From NCBI GenBank assembly GCA_905234785.1, contig CAJOIP010000012.1:1-64000 (forward strand): 64,000 bases of DNA, given 5' to 3'. A program made the translations under genes and the position numbers. Positions within the stretch are counted from its first letter, which is position 1; each line of letters opens with the position of its first letter. Below the pieces are notes generated by a model that was not told where the DNA came from, did no database searches, and saw nothing but the letters and a program-made list of their open reading frames with translations. Positions 53,530 to 61,779 of this stretch are shown here, piece by piece. Origin of the DNA: an uncultured Eggerthellaceae bacterium (GTDB lineage Bacteria > Actinomycetota > Coriobacteriia > Coriobacteriales > Eggerthellaceae).

Positions 53530-54177
53530 ATGGCTGATTTCGAAGAGATCAAAGAGGATGTTCAGGAAGCCGAGCTGAAGGCCGAAGCCGAGATCGATGC
53601 GGCGGCTGAAGTCGTCGAGGAGAAGACGGCCGAAGCGGAAGGCGCGGTGAAGAACGCGTTCGACGGCATCGCATCCGCCGTTTCCACGAAGGCCGAAGAG
53701 GTTGCCGGTGCCGCCAAGCCGGTTGTGGACAACGTCACGTCGACCGTGGCCGCGAAGGCCAGCGAAGTGGCCGAGGCCGCCAAGCCCCTCATCGACAACG
53801 TCGCCGCCAAGGCAGGCGAGGTCGCGGAAGCCGCCAAGCCCAAGGTGGAAGGCGCCGTCGCGGCCGTCACCGAGAAGGCGGGCGCCGCTTACGAGGCAGC
53901 CAAACCCAAGGTGGAAGGCGCCGTTGCCGTCGTGGCCGAGAAAGCCAGCGCGGCTTATGACGCTGCCAAGCCCGCAGTCGAAGGCACCGTCGCCGCTGTC
54001 TCCGAGAAGGCCGGGGCTGCGTTCGAGACCGCCAAGCCCGCGGTCGAGGGCGCGGCCAACACCGTGAAGAACAAGGCCGAAGAGCTGCTGAAGCGCGACC
54101 TCGACGGCGATGGCAAGATCGGCGACATCGAAGTCGCCGACGTCGAAGAAGTAACTGAGGAAGAGCCTGCTGAATAA
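53530..54177 (+). CDS. Amphipathic repeat protein with EF-hand-like end
   Basis: A 215-residue protein from ATG 53530 (GAAAGGGGCG upstream). After an acidic N-terminus it has five or more 22-residue repeats of the type AAKPKVEGAVAAVTEKAGAA, forming long amphipathic helices like those of apolipoprotein-like or LEA-like proteins. The end reads LLKRDLDGDGKIGDIEVADV, matching the Ca-binding loop D-x-D-x-D-G of an EF hand. No signal peptide. It may coat a surface (membrane, granule or DNA) or act as a stress protein; function unknown. Confidence 0.78.
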   Translation: MADFEEIKEDVQEAELKAEAEIDAAAEVVEEKTAEAEGAVKNAFDGIASAVSTKAEEVAGAAKPVVDNVTSTVAAKASEVAEAAKPLIDNVAAKAGEVAEAAKPKVEGAVAAVTEKAGAAYEAAKPKVEGAVAVVAEKASAAYDAAKPAVEGTVAAVSEKAGAAFETAKPAVEGAANTVKNKAEELLKRDLDGDGKIGDIEVADVEEVTEEEPAE

Positions 54178-54187
54178 GTCGAATTTG

Positions 54188-54256
54188 CCCGTCCCGTCCC
54201 CGGCCAGGGCGGGACGGGGGCTGTTGAAGCAGCCGGGGTTATTCCTCGGCTGCTTC
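54188..54256 (+). terminator. Two hairpins after the repeat-protein gene
   Basis: CCCGTCCCG/CGGGACGGG (54188-54218) then GAAGCAGCCG/CGGCTGCTTC (54226-54256), the second followed by TTCGTTT and overlapping the 3' end of the convergent gene. Confidence 0.6.
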
Positions 54257-54781
54257 TTCGTTTGGGGGAGGGGCGAGGCGCTGCTGGGCGATTTCGGCGA
54301 TGCGGCGGTCGCATTCTGCGCGGAACGTTTGGAAGCGGTCGGTCAGGCCCTCGGCCTCTGCGAGCTGCTCGACTTCGCACATGAGCTCTTCCACACGGTA
54401 GATCTTGCCCTCGTCGATGAGCGACAGGATGGCCTCTTGCAGGAAGCGCAGGCGCACCTCGTTGTCGTGCGGCCCCTGCTTCCACACCTTGTACTGCTCG
54501 ATGAGCGCGTCGTCGTTGTGGTCGTCGTCGAACCGGTCGAGGATGGGCTGGTACGTGTCGTCGTCGGCATACTTGTTCTCTTGTTCGGCCTGCTGCTCAT
54601 AGGCTGCCTTGATCTGCGGGCTGATGCGCCAGAAATAGAACACGGCGAACAGGATGACGCCGCCCAGCAGGAACAGCGGCTGGTGCAGCATGTTGGCCGC
54701 CGTTGCCGAGATGGCGGCGACGAACAGGGCAAGCGCGATGGCCTCGCGAACCGGTTGCGGCGTGTTGTCGAGTTTGCTCAT
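54239..54781 (-). CDS. Membrane protein with acidic cytosolic domain
   Basis: A 180-residue protein with two close TM segments at ~14-50 (AIALALFVAAISATAANML, LFLLGGVILFAVFYFW), then a helical, acidic C-terminal domain (EQQAEQENKYADDDTYQPIL, RFLQEAILSLIDEGKIYRVE, LMCEVEQLAEAEGL). No family recognised. It is encoded upstream of nothing on its strand except the convergent region, and follows the spermidine-synthase-like gene by 40 bases without clear coupling. Confidence 0.7.
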   Translation of the reverse strand: MSKLDNTPQPVREAIALALFVAAISATAANMLHQPLFLLGGVILFAVFYFWRISPQIKAAYEQQAEQENKYADDDTYQPILDRFDDDHNDDALIEQYKVWKQGPHDNEVRLRFLQEAILSLIDEGKIYRVEELMCEVEQLAEAEGLTDRFQTFRAECDRRIAEIAQQRLAPPPNEEAAEE

Positions 54782-54821
54782 GCGAACACCTTACCATATT
54801 CGGCCCGTTCGCCATGTAAGC

Positions 54822-55607
54822 TTATTTCGCTTCGCAGACAACGATGACGTTGTCCGGCTCGGTGAGGGCATCTTGCGCGCAGGGCAGCGCGCGCACGTTC
54901 CCGAATTCAGCTTCCAACAGGGCCATCTGCTCGCGCAGGAAGGCAGAGCGCGGCCCTTCGAGCGCCGACACGACGTTGGTCAAGTACATCCCGCCCGGGT
55001 TCAGGTGCTCGTGCACGGCGCGCGCGAATTCGGGGGTCGTCAGGTGCGCGGGCGGCGTGCCGGAATCGAACGTGTCGTTCACGATGGCGTCGTAGCGCTG
55101 GTCGCTCGCCAGAAGGAACGCGAGCGCGTCATCGCGTATCAGGTTCAAGCGCCCCGTTCGCTCGGTTTCGAATTCCTCGATGACGCGGTCGAGGAAGAAG
55201 TATTGCCGTGCGATGGCCGTGATGGCCGGGTCGATTTCCACGGCGTCGACCACGATTTCGGGGTGGTGCGCAATCAAGTGCTCGGGGTAATCGTACCCGC
55301 CGCACCCCAGCACGAGCACGCGCCGCACCGGACGTGCGCCCTCGAACATGACGTCGTAGCGCTTCAGGTACTCGAACACCAGCTCGGTGTAGCGATCGTC
55401 GTCGAGATACGTTCCCGACTGCACGATGCCGCCGACTTCGAGCAACCGCACCGGCGACCCATCGTCGTCGAGCACCTGGTACACCCGCGCACGCCCGAAC
55501 ATGGTGTCGAACCGCAGATACGTTCCCGGCCCATACCGCCGCCAAAGCCACGCCCCCGCCACTCCAAACGCGACCGCACCAACGACTATTCCAACCAGTT
55601 TCCTCAT
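54822..55607 (-). CDS. Spermidine-synthase-like methyltransferase-fold protein
   Basis: A 261-residue protein with an N-terminal membrane anchor (MRKLVGIVVGAVAFGVAGAW). The fold is that of spermidine synthases: VRRVLVLGCGGYDYPEHLIA (SAM-type motif I), VVDAVEIDPAITAIAR with the acidic motif II, LIRDDALAFLLASDQRYDAI, and NDTFDSGTPPAHLTTPEFA. Stand-alone members like this often lack polyamine activity, so the product is uncertain. ATG 55607 is chosen; TACAAT nine bases upstream and no Shine-Dalgarno suggest a leaderless transcript. Fold-back element B lies directly upstream. Confidence 0.8.
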   Translation of the reverse strand: MRKLVGIVVGAVAFGVAGAWLWRRYGPGTYLRFDTMFGRARVYQVLDDDGSPVRLLEVGGIVQSGTYLDDDRYTELVFEYLKRYDVMFEGARPVRRVLVLGCGGYDYPEHLIAHHPEIVVDAVEIDPAITAIARQYFFLDRVIEEFETERTGRLNLIRDDALAFLLASDQRYDAIVNDTFDSGTPPAHLTTPEFARAVHEHLNPGGMYLTNVVSALEGPRSAFLREQMALLEAEFGNVRALPCAQDALTEPDNVIVVCEAK

Positions 55608-55635
55608 ATAGGTTGAATTGTACCCAAGAAGAACC

Positions 55636-55762
55636 GCGTAGCTTTGCGGGAGGGAGGGGGTAACGCGCGCAGTTCCGCAGCGAAGAAAACAGCCCAGTGG
55701 GCTGTTTTCCAGAGCGAGGACTGTTTGAGCACGTACCCCCTCCCTCCCGCAAAGCGGACAGG
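55636..55762. repeat. Variable-arm fold-back element B
   Basis: Perfect 22 bp arms at 55641-55662 and 55734-55755 (GCTTTGCGGGAGGGAGGGGG + TA). The core reads CGCGCAGTTCCGCAGC, an inner hairpin GAAAACAGCCC-agt-GGGCTGTTTTC, then GAGCGAGGACTGTTTGAGC. Flanks GCGTAG and CGGACAGG match element A in reverse. It lies between divergent genes, about 14 bp from the -10 of one of them. Confidence 0.88.
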
Positions 55763-55885
55763 AGGGCGGCAGCGTGCGATTTCGTCGATAACGTGCCATC
55801 GATTTGGCGGCGCACTGTTACAGCGTTGCGTTCGGTACAATGAATAACCGACTAAAGACACATGCATACTCGCAAAGGGACGACC

Positions 55886-57898
55886 ATGGAAAAAACCGCG
55901 TTCAACGTTCTGAACCGCAAGCACCTCATCGAATTGTTCGAAGGCGGCGACAAGCGCGCCCGCTCGCTCGGCTTCGAGCTCGAGCACGTGCTGCTGCACA
56001 AGGGCACGCATGGCCCGGTGTCGTATGACGAGCCGGGCGGCGTGCACGACATCCTCGAGCGCTTGGCGCCGTTCTACGACGAGCGCCACTACGAAGGCGA
56101 AAACCTCATCGGCCTGTCGCGCGAAGGGGCGGCAGTCACCATCGAGCCGGCGGCGCAGTTGGAATTGTCGGCCGGCCCGTTCCAATCGGTCTTCGAAATC
56201 GAGGCGGCGTACCTGCGCTTCCGCGACGAGCTCGATCCCATCCTCGACGAGTTCGGGCTGGAAACGCCCATGATGGGCTACAACCCCTCGGCTCGCGCAA
56301 AGGACCTGAAGCTCGTTCCCAAGTTCCGCTATGACTGCATGACGAAGTTCCTCGGCGCCGAGGCATACGAGGGAATTTGCATGATGCGCGGCACGGCAAG
56401 CTTGCAGATTTCCATCGACTATCGCGATGAGGCCGATGCGCTGCGCAAGCTCCGCATAGCCGAGGCCATCTCGCCGATCTTGGCGCTCATCTGCGATAAT
56501 GCGCCCATATTCGAGGGCGAGGAGCGCACGGCGAACATGGTGCGCACCGCCATTTGGGCCGGCATGAACCAAGACCGCGTGGGCACGGTGCCCGGCTCGA
56601 TGGCCGCCGACTTCACGTTCGAGGACTATGCCGACTACATCATGACGCGCGGCGCCATCCTCGTACCCGACGAGCAGGCCGAGGGCGGTTGGCGCTACGT
56701 GGCCGGTCAGACGTTCGACGAGGTGTACGCCGACCGCGAGATGACGCGCGCCGAGCTGGAACACGCCCTTTCCATGGTGTGGCCCGACGCGCGCCTGAAG
56801 AACTTCGTGGAGATCCGCCCGGCGGATGCCATGCCGCTGGAATACTGCCTGGCCTACGCCGTGCTCATTAGCGCGTTGTTTTACAGCGACCGCAATCTCG
56901 GCGTGTTGGACGCCATGCTGTCGCAAGTTTGCGAAGACGACGTGCGCGAAGCGAAGGCCCAGCTCATGGAAAAGGGCTACGGCGCCACGATATACGGCCG
57001 CCCAGTCGATTTCTGGGCCGATTTGCTCGTCGTGCTGGCGTACGGCTCGCTCGAGCCGGGGGAGTGGCCCTACCTCGAGCCGCTCGCGTCGATGGTGAAG
57101 TACCGCTTCACGCTGGCCGAGATCTGGCCGCGCCTGATGGAAAAGCGCAACGAGATGCCGGCGGGGTCTCCCATGGCCCCGGTCATCGGCGTGGTTCCGC
57201 GTTACGACTTCGAATGGACGGGCCTGGCCATTTCCGACGGGTACCTTTCGGGGCTGTTGGAAACGGGCGCGGTGCCCATCGTGCTGCCGTGCACGAACGA
57301 CCCCGAGCACATCGCGCGTCTCGTGAAGGCGTGCGACGGGTTCCTCATTCCCGGCGGCCAGGACATCGATCCCGCCCGTTACGGCGCAAGGCGCAAGCCG
57401 CACACGCACCGCTCGGCCACGGCACGCGACGCCATGGAGCAGGCGCTCGTGCGCGCGGCAGTTGCAGCCGACAAGCCGATTCTGGGAATCTGCCGCGGCA
57501 TGCAGTCGATGAACGTGGCGCTCGGCGGCACGTTGCACCAAGACATTCACGCCGAACATGGCGGCGTGGCGCTGCAGCATGTGCAGGGGCGTCCGTTCGA
57601 CATGCCCGCGCACATGGTGGAACTTGTCGAGGACAGCAAGCTCGCCCAGTTCGTGGGCGCAACGCGCCTGGGCGTGAACACGATTCACCACCAGAGCATC
57701 GCCGAGCTGGGCGAGGGCTTGGTGGTGAGCGCGGTGTCGCCCGACGACGGCGTCATCGAGGGCATCGAAATCCCGGACGCGCGCTTCGTCATCGGCGTGC
57801 AATGGCACCCCGAGCACATGTGGCGCATTCGCCCGCATTCCAAGCGCCTGTTCAAGGCCCTGGTCGATGCCGCCATCGCCGCCCGCGAAGAAGGCTAA
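55886..57898 (+). CDS. Glutamate-cysteine ligase fused to class-I amidotransferase (C26)
   Basis: A 670-residue fusion from ATG 55886. Residues ~1-425 resemble glutamate-cysteine ligase of the plant/proteobacterial type: RSLGFELEHVLLHKG, TIEPAAQLELSAGPFQSV, MMGYNPSARAKDLKLVPKFR and MRGTASLQISIDYRDEADA. From ~433 on it is a peptidase C26/PuuD-like gamma-glutamyl hydrolase: IGVVPRYDFEWTGLAISDGY, FLIPGGQDIDPARYG, GICRGMQSMN with nucleophile C536, and VQWHPEH with H641 and E643. Both active sites look complete. One half makes a gamma-glutamyl bond and the other would cleave one, so the fusion may remodel a gamma-glutamyl compound. A TACAAT -10 lies at 55836. Confidence 0.88.
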   Translation: MEKTAFNVLNRKHLIELFEGGDKRARSLGFELEHVLLHKGTHGPVSYDEPGGVHDILERLAPFYDERHYEGENLIGLSREGAAVTIEPAAQLELSAGPFQSVFEIEAAYLRFRDELDPILDEFGLETPMMGYNPSARAKDLKLVPKFRYDCMTKFLGAEAYEGICMMRGTASLQISIDYRDEADALRKLRIAEAISPILALICDNAPIFEGEERTANMVRTAIWAGMNQDRVGTVPGSMAADFTFEDYADYIMTRGAILVPDEQAEGGWRYVAGQTFDEVYADREMTRAELEHALSMVWPDARLKNFVEIRPADAMPLEYCLAYAVLISALFYSDRNLGVLDAMLSQVCEDDVREAKAQLMEKGYGATIYGRPVDFWADLLVVLAYGSLEPGEWPYLEPLASMVKYRFTLAEIWPRLMEKRNEMPAGSPMAPVIGVVPRYDFEWTGLAISDGYLSGLLETGAVPIVLPCTNDPEHIARLVKACDGFLIPGGQDIDPARYGARRKPHTHRSATARDAMEQALVRAAVAADKPILGICRGMQSMNVALGGTLHQDIHAEHGGVALQHVQGRPFDMPAHMVELVEDSKLAQFVGATRLGVNTIHHQSIAELGEGLVVSAVSPDDGVIEGIEIPDARFVIGVQWHPEHMWRIRPHSKRLFKALVDAAIAAREEG

Positions 57899-57945
57899 CG
57901 GAGCAGGTGCCAGGCGCCTGTTCCATTATGCGAGTTGCACAAGAG

Positions 57946-58341
57946 CTAGTCGACGTAGATTTCCTTTTCCACGACGAGCTCGTTCTTGATCTTGCCGACG
58001 AGGTTCTGCAGCGCGTCGATGCAGCGCGGGCGGATGTCCGCGCCGATGAGCACGTACATGATCGACTCGCCGACGTTCAGCGCGCCTTCGTTCAGCCACA
58101 CCTTCACGTAGTACACGCCATCCCACGTCAGCGCCTCGGCAACGGCGGCTTCCACGCCGGCGGCGTCGTATGAGAATTCCACCTGCGCGACGGCGGGCTT
58201 GTCTTCGCCCTGGCGCACCTGCGCCTTTGCGGTCGAGCGCACGATGCCGTTGTGCGTGAGGAACATCCCGCACTTGTCGGCGTTTTCAGAGGCCTTGGCT
58301 TCGGCGAGCCATTGGTCCATGGACGGTTCAGGTTTAGACAT
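57946..58341 (-). CDS. moaE: MoaE-like molybdopterin synthase large subunit
   Basis: A 131-residue protein from ATG 58341 (GAAGGGATCGC upstream). The C-terminal half follows the MoaE pattern: VKVWLNEGALNVGESIMYVL, then IGADIRPRCIDALQNLVGKI-KNELVVEKEIY, corresponding to HR-G-L-GE--V-V---HR-A---A----D-LK---PIWK-E. The conserved C-terminal PIWK is altered (VVEKE), and the usual HR motif is VN/IR here, so activity is uncertain. No other moa gene is near. Alternative: a MoaE-derived protein of other function. Confidence 0.7.
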   Translation of the reverse strand: MSKPEPSMDQWLAEAKASENADKCGMFLTHNGIVRSTAKAQVRQGEDKPAVAQVEFSYDAAGVEAAVAEALTWDGVYYVKVWLNEGALNVGESIMYVLIGADIRPRCIDALQNLVGKIKNELVVEKEIYVD

Positions 58342-58403
58342 GATGCGATCCCTTCTTCTCGAAACAGGAGAATTGTACGATAAAGCGGAGCGCTTCGCGA
58401 ACT

Positions 58404-58432
58404 CATCCAAACGGCCTCGTGCTGTTTGGATG
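58404..58432. repeat. CATCCAAACGGCC hairpin, second copy
   Basis: CATCCAAACGGC...GCTGTTTGGATG, near copy of the hairpin at 18561. Here it lies between the divergent moaE-like gene and the methyltransferase gene, so a terminator role is unlikely at this site. Confidence 0.5.
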
Positions 58433-58599
58433 CCCCTGCATTATGGTGAAAGTGCACTATCTCGAATTCGGACAATTGGGCATTTAGCATAATGACGGCT
58501 CTTGGTGTTCAGATAAAAATACTCTACGATGCGAGAAGAGCCGACGAGCGTTGTTCTCGCTGGTTCGAAAAGTCGAAGCGCAAGTCTAAGGAGGCCACA

Positions 58600-59409
58600 G
58601 TGATTATCATCGGCGAGAAGATTAACGGTTCCATCCCCAAGTGCGGCGCTGCCATCGCGGCTCGTGACGAGGAGTACATCCGCGAGATGGCTCGCATTCA
58701 GGACCATTACGGCGCTACCTACATCGACTGCTGCGCCTCGGTCAACGAGAACGAGCTCGAGACGATGGAGTGGATGATCAAGCTGATCATGGAAGAGACC
58801 GACCTTCCCATCGCCATCGACTCTCCCGACCCCCAGGTGTGCGTCGACGCCATGAAGTTCTGCGGCGACCGCGTGGGCATCATCAACTCCGTTTCCGGCG
58901 AGGGCGACAAGATCGACATCGTCTTCCCGGTCATCGCCGACACCAAGTGGGGCTGCGTCGCGCTGCTCTCCGACGACTCCGGCATTCCGGCCACCGTCGA
59001 GGGCCGCATGAAGGTCTTCCATGACATCATGGACCGCGCGAAGGAATTCGGCATTTCCCCCGACCGCCTGTACATCGACCCGCTGGTCGAGACGCTCGGC
59101 GCCAACCCCGATACCCTCGAGATGTGCTGCGACCTGATCAAGCAGATCAAGGCCGAGTACCCGACGATCCACGTCGCCGGCGCCCTTTCGAACGTCTCGT
59201 TCGGCCTGCCGGGCCGCAAGTTCATCAACATCCCGTTCATGACGCTGGTCATGGCCGCCGGCATGGACGGCGCCATCATGGACCCGACGAGCCGCGACAT
59301 GAACGGCGTCATGCACGCCACCGAGGCGCTGCTGGGCGAGGACGAGTACTGCCTCGAGTACATCGACGCCTACCGCGAGAACCTCTTCGGCCCGCTGAAC
59401 CGCGACTAA
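58600..59409 (+). CDS. Methyltetrahydrofolate:corrinoid methyltransferase
   Basis: A 269-residue pterin-binding TIM-barrel protein of the AcsE/MtvB/MtgA type. GTG 58600 is preceded by AAGGAGG at ideal spacing, which decides the start. Motifs: IIIGEKINGSIPK, YGATYIDCCASVNENEL, LPIAIDSPDPQVC with the conserved Asp-Ser for pterin, GRVGIINSVSG-like DRVGIINSVSGEG, and AGALSNVSFGLPGRKFIN. It moves methyl groups between a corrinoid protein and tetrahydrofolate. No corrinoid protein is encoded here, so the partner is elsewhere. A strong terminator follows. Confidence 0.93.
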   Translation: MIIIGEKINGSIPKCGAAIAARDEEYIREMARIQDHYGATYIDCCASVNENELETMEWMIKLIMEETDLPIAIDSPDPQVCVDAMKFCGDRVGIINSVSGEGDKIDIVFPVIADTKWGCVALLSDDSGIPATVEGRMKVFHDIMDRAKEFGISPDRLYIDPLVETLGANPDTLEMCCDLIKQIKAEYPTIHVAGALSNVSFGLPGRKFINIPFMTLVMAAGMDGAIMDPTSRDMNGVMHATEALLGEDEYCLEYIDAYRENLFGPLNRD

Positions 59410-59428
59410 CGAGAATCGACCTCCTTTT

Positions 59429-59460
59429 GGGCGGCGGGCTCTGTGCTCGCCGCCTTTTTT
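59429..59460 (+). terminator. Terminator after the methyltransferase gene
   Basis: GGCGGCG pairs with CGCCGCC around GGCTCTGTGCT, followed directly by six T. Confidence 0.92.
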
Positions 59461-59544
59461 CTGGTCAAATATGTCATGATTACGGCAATGCGAAAATGAG
59501 CCAGGGAAGCGTCTTCCCGCGCATCCCGTCAAAGGCGGTGGACG

Positions 59545-61050
59545 ATGCGAATAACCATTGACGACGCTGGCAAGCGACTGGAAGTCGACGTCGCCGAGCC
59601 GTGCTCGGTGCTCGACGTCCTGCAGGCCCAGCGCATCGACATTCAGGCAACGTGCGGCGGCGTGGGGAAGTGCGGGCGCTGCCAGGTGCTCGTGCGCGAC
59701 GACGAGGGCCTCAGCTACCGCCTCGCCTGCATGACGCCGGTCAGCGATGGCATGGAAGTCGTCGTGGAGCATGCGGGCGCCATGGACGTCGTGCAAAGCG
59801 GCACGACGGCCACCTTCCCGCCCGACGGGGATGCCACCGGTTACGGCTTGGCCATCGACATCGGCACGACCACCGTGGTCGCGCACCTGCACGACCTGGC
59901 CACGGGAAAGCGCCTCGCCACGGTTGGCCGCGCGAACCCGCAGATCGCCTTCGGCAGCGATGTGATCAGCCGCATCTCCGCGAGCATCGACGGGAAGCTC
60001 GACCTTATGTGCGGCATCATCCAAGACGCCCTGCGCGAGATGAAGGCGAAGCTGTGCGCCACGGCAGGCGTCGACCCGGCGCAGGTCGTGCGCTGCGCCG
60101 TCGCCGGGAACACGGTCATGCAGCACATCGCCGTGGGCCTGCCGCCCGACACCATCGGCTACAACCCGTTCATCCCGCAGTCGCTGTTCGGCGACGTGCA
60201 CGACATCGAGGGGCTGGGGCCGTGCTATTTCGCGCGGTGCATTGCCGGCTACGTCGGGGGCGACATCACGGCGGGCATGCTGGCGTGCGAGCTCGACGAG
60301 GGCGGCACGCGGCTGTTCCTCGACCTGGGCACGAACGGCGAGATGGCGTTGGCTGCAAACGGGCGCATCTGGTGCTGCGCCACGGCGGCCGGTCCCGTGT
60401 TCGAGGGCGCCAACATCCATTTCGGCATGCCGGCATCGCCGGGCGCCATCTCGAAGGTGACGTTCGAGGACGGCGAGGTGAAAATCGGCGTCGTGGGCGA
60501 TGTCGCGCCCATCGGCATCTGCGGCACGGGCATCGTCGACGCGGTGGCGTTGATGGTGCGCCTCGGCGTCGTCGACGACACGGGGTATCTGCTCGGCGCC
60601 GACGAGCTGGAAGAGCCGCTCGCGTCGTTTGCCGGCCGCGAGAACGACCGCAACGTGTTCTACCTCGTGCCCGACCGTTCCATTTACATCACGCAAAACG
60701 ACGTGCGCAGCCTGCAGCTGGCCAAGGCGGCCGTGTGCGCGGGCATCCTGACCATGGTCGAGGCTGCGGGCATTCAGGTGTCCGACATTGGAAAGCTGGA
60801 AATCGCCGGCGGGTTCGGCGCGTACCTGAACCTGGAATCGGCGGCGGGCATCGGGCTGTTTCCTAAGGAGCTGCTGGGCTGCGCGTCGAGCGTGGGCAAC
60901 ACGTCGGGCGAGGGTGCGACGGCGCTGCTGGTTTCAAGCGCCGCCCGTGCGCGCGAGGATGCGATCGTGGAGGCGTGCGACTACCTCGAGCTTTCCACGT
61001 CATCGGAATTCAACGACTTCTACGTCGAGATGATGGAGTTCGAATCGTGA
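59545..61050 (+). CDS. RACE-type reductive activator of corrinoid protein
   Basis: A 501-residue ATP-dependent activator that returns inactive Co(II) corrinoid to Co(I). The N-terminal [2Fe-2S] ferredoxin domain has C37, C43, C46 and C62 (ATCGGVGKCGRCQV, RLACM). From ~105 the DUF4445/ASKHA ATPase follows: GLAIDIGTTTVVAHL, FGSDVISRISA, AVAGNTVMQHIAVGL, FLDLGTNGEMAL, and EIAGGFGAYLN near the end. Its position after the methyltransferase fits a corrinoid demethylase system; the terminator between them implies separate transcription. Confidence 0.93.
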   Translation: MRITIDDAGKRLEVDVAEPCSVLDVLQAQRIDIQATCGGVGKCGRCQVLVRDDEGLSYRLACMTPVSDGMEVVVEHAGAMDVVQSGTTATFPPDGDATGYGLAIDIGTTTVVAHLHDLATGKRLATVGRANPQIAFGSDVISRISASIDGKLDLMCGIIQDALREMKAKLCATAGVDPAQVVRCAVAGNTVMQHIAVGLPPDTIGYNPFIPQSLFGDVHDIEGLGPCYFARCIAGYVGGDITAGMLACELDEGGTRLFLDLGTNGEMALAANGRIWCCATAAGPVFEGANIHFGMPASPGAISKVTFEDGEVKIGVVGDVAPIGICGTGIVDAVALMVRLGVVDDTGYLLGADELEEPLASFAGRENDRNVFYLVPDRSIYITQNDVRSLQLAKAAVCAGILTMVEAAGIQVSDIGKLEIAGGFGAYLNLESAAGIGLFPKELLGCASSVGNTSGEGATALLVSSAARAREDAIVEACDYLELSTSSEFNDFYVEMMEFES

Positions 61051-61065
61051 TAAGAATGTCATCCC

Positions 61066-61219
61066 GAGCGCTAGCGAGGGATCTCCCCCGTTGGGGCGTT
61101 GGAGATCCTTCGACTCCGCGGCTTCGCCGCTCCGCTCAGGATGACATAGTGGTGACGGCTTCGCCGCTCCGCTCAGGATGACATGGTGGTGACGGCTTCG
61201 CCGCTCCGCTTGGGATGAC
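61066..61219. repeat. CATCCCGAGC-type repeats, clustered copies
   Basis: GTCATCCCGAGCGCTAGCGA is followed by GGATCTCC, a GGAGATCCTTCGACTC segment, and then three GGCTTCGCCGCTCCGCT(C/T)(A/G)GGATGACA units. The same dispersed family as at 7.25, 20.3 and 35.7 kb. It fills the gap before the DUF2284 gene. Confidence 0.85.
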
Positions 61220-61241
61220 AAACGGGGAGAAGGGGGAGAGC

Positions 61242-61778
61242 ATGAACAAGATAGAGCAACTGGCGAACGAGATCGGCTTCGACTGCATGGGGACGTGCAG
61301 CGCGAAGGACCTCGTGGCACGTCCCGAAGTGCGCTCGATGTGCGCGGCGGGGAAGTGCCAGGTGTACGACCATAGCTGGGCATGCCCGCCGGCCTGCGGT
61401 GAGCTCGAGGACTTCCAGCGGCAGATGAACGCCTTCGAGCATTGCCTTGTCGTGCAGACGGTCGGCGAAATGGAAGACGACTTCGACTTCGAGACGATGG
61501 AAGAGGCGGGCAACCTGCAGAAGCAGCGCGTGCTCGACTTGGTCGAGGCGCTTGACGGGGCGGGCCTTTCCGCCGACACCATGACGCTTTCGGCCGGCAC
61601 GTGCACGCTGTGCGCGAAATGCACGTACCCCGACGAGCCGTGCCGCTTTCCCGACAAGCGCCTGGTGTCGATGGAAGCCGCGGGCCTGGTCGTGTCGGAA
61701 GTCTGCGAGCTGGCGAACATCCCCTACAACCACGGCCCGCTGACCATCGCCTATTCCGGCTGCGTGCTGTATAACTAA
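61242..61778 (+). CDS. DUF2284 metal-binding protein
   Basis: A 178-residue cysteine-rich protein of the DUF2284 family: MCAAGKCQVYDHSWACPPAC and TCTLCAKCTYPDEPCRFPDK, with ten or more cysteines that probably bind an Fe-S cluster. ATG 61242 (GGGGGAGAGC upstream) is preferred over an ATG 27 bases earlier inside the repeat. DUF2284 genes are often found beside corrinoid methyltransferases in anaerobes; the role is unproven. Element C begins two bases after the stop codon. Confidence 0.9.
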   Translation: MNKIEQLANEIGFDCMGTCSAKDLVARPEVRSMCAAGKCQVYDHSWACPPACGELEDFQRQMNAFEHCLVVQTVGEMEDDFDFETMEEAGNLQKQRVLDLVEALDGAGLSADTMTLSAGTCTLCAKCTYPDEPCRFPDKRLVSMEAAGLVVSEVCELANIPYNHGPLTIAYSGCVLYN

Positions 61779-61779
61779 T

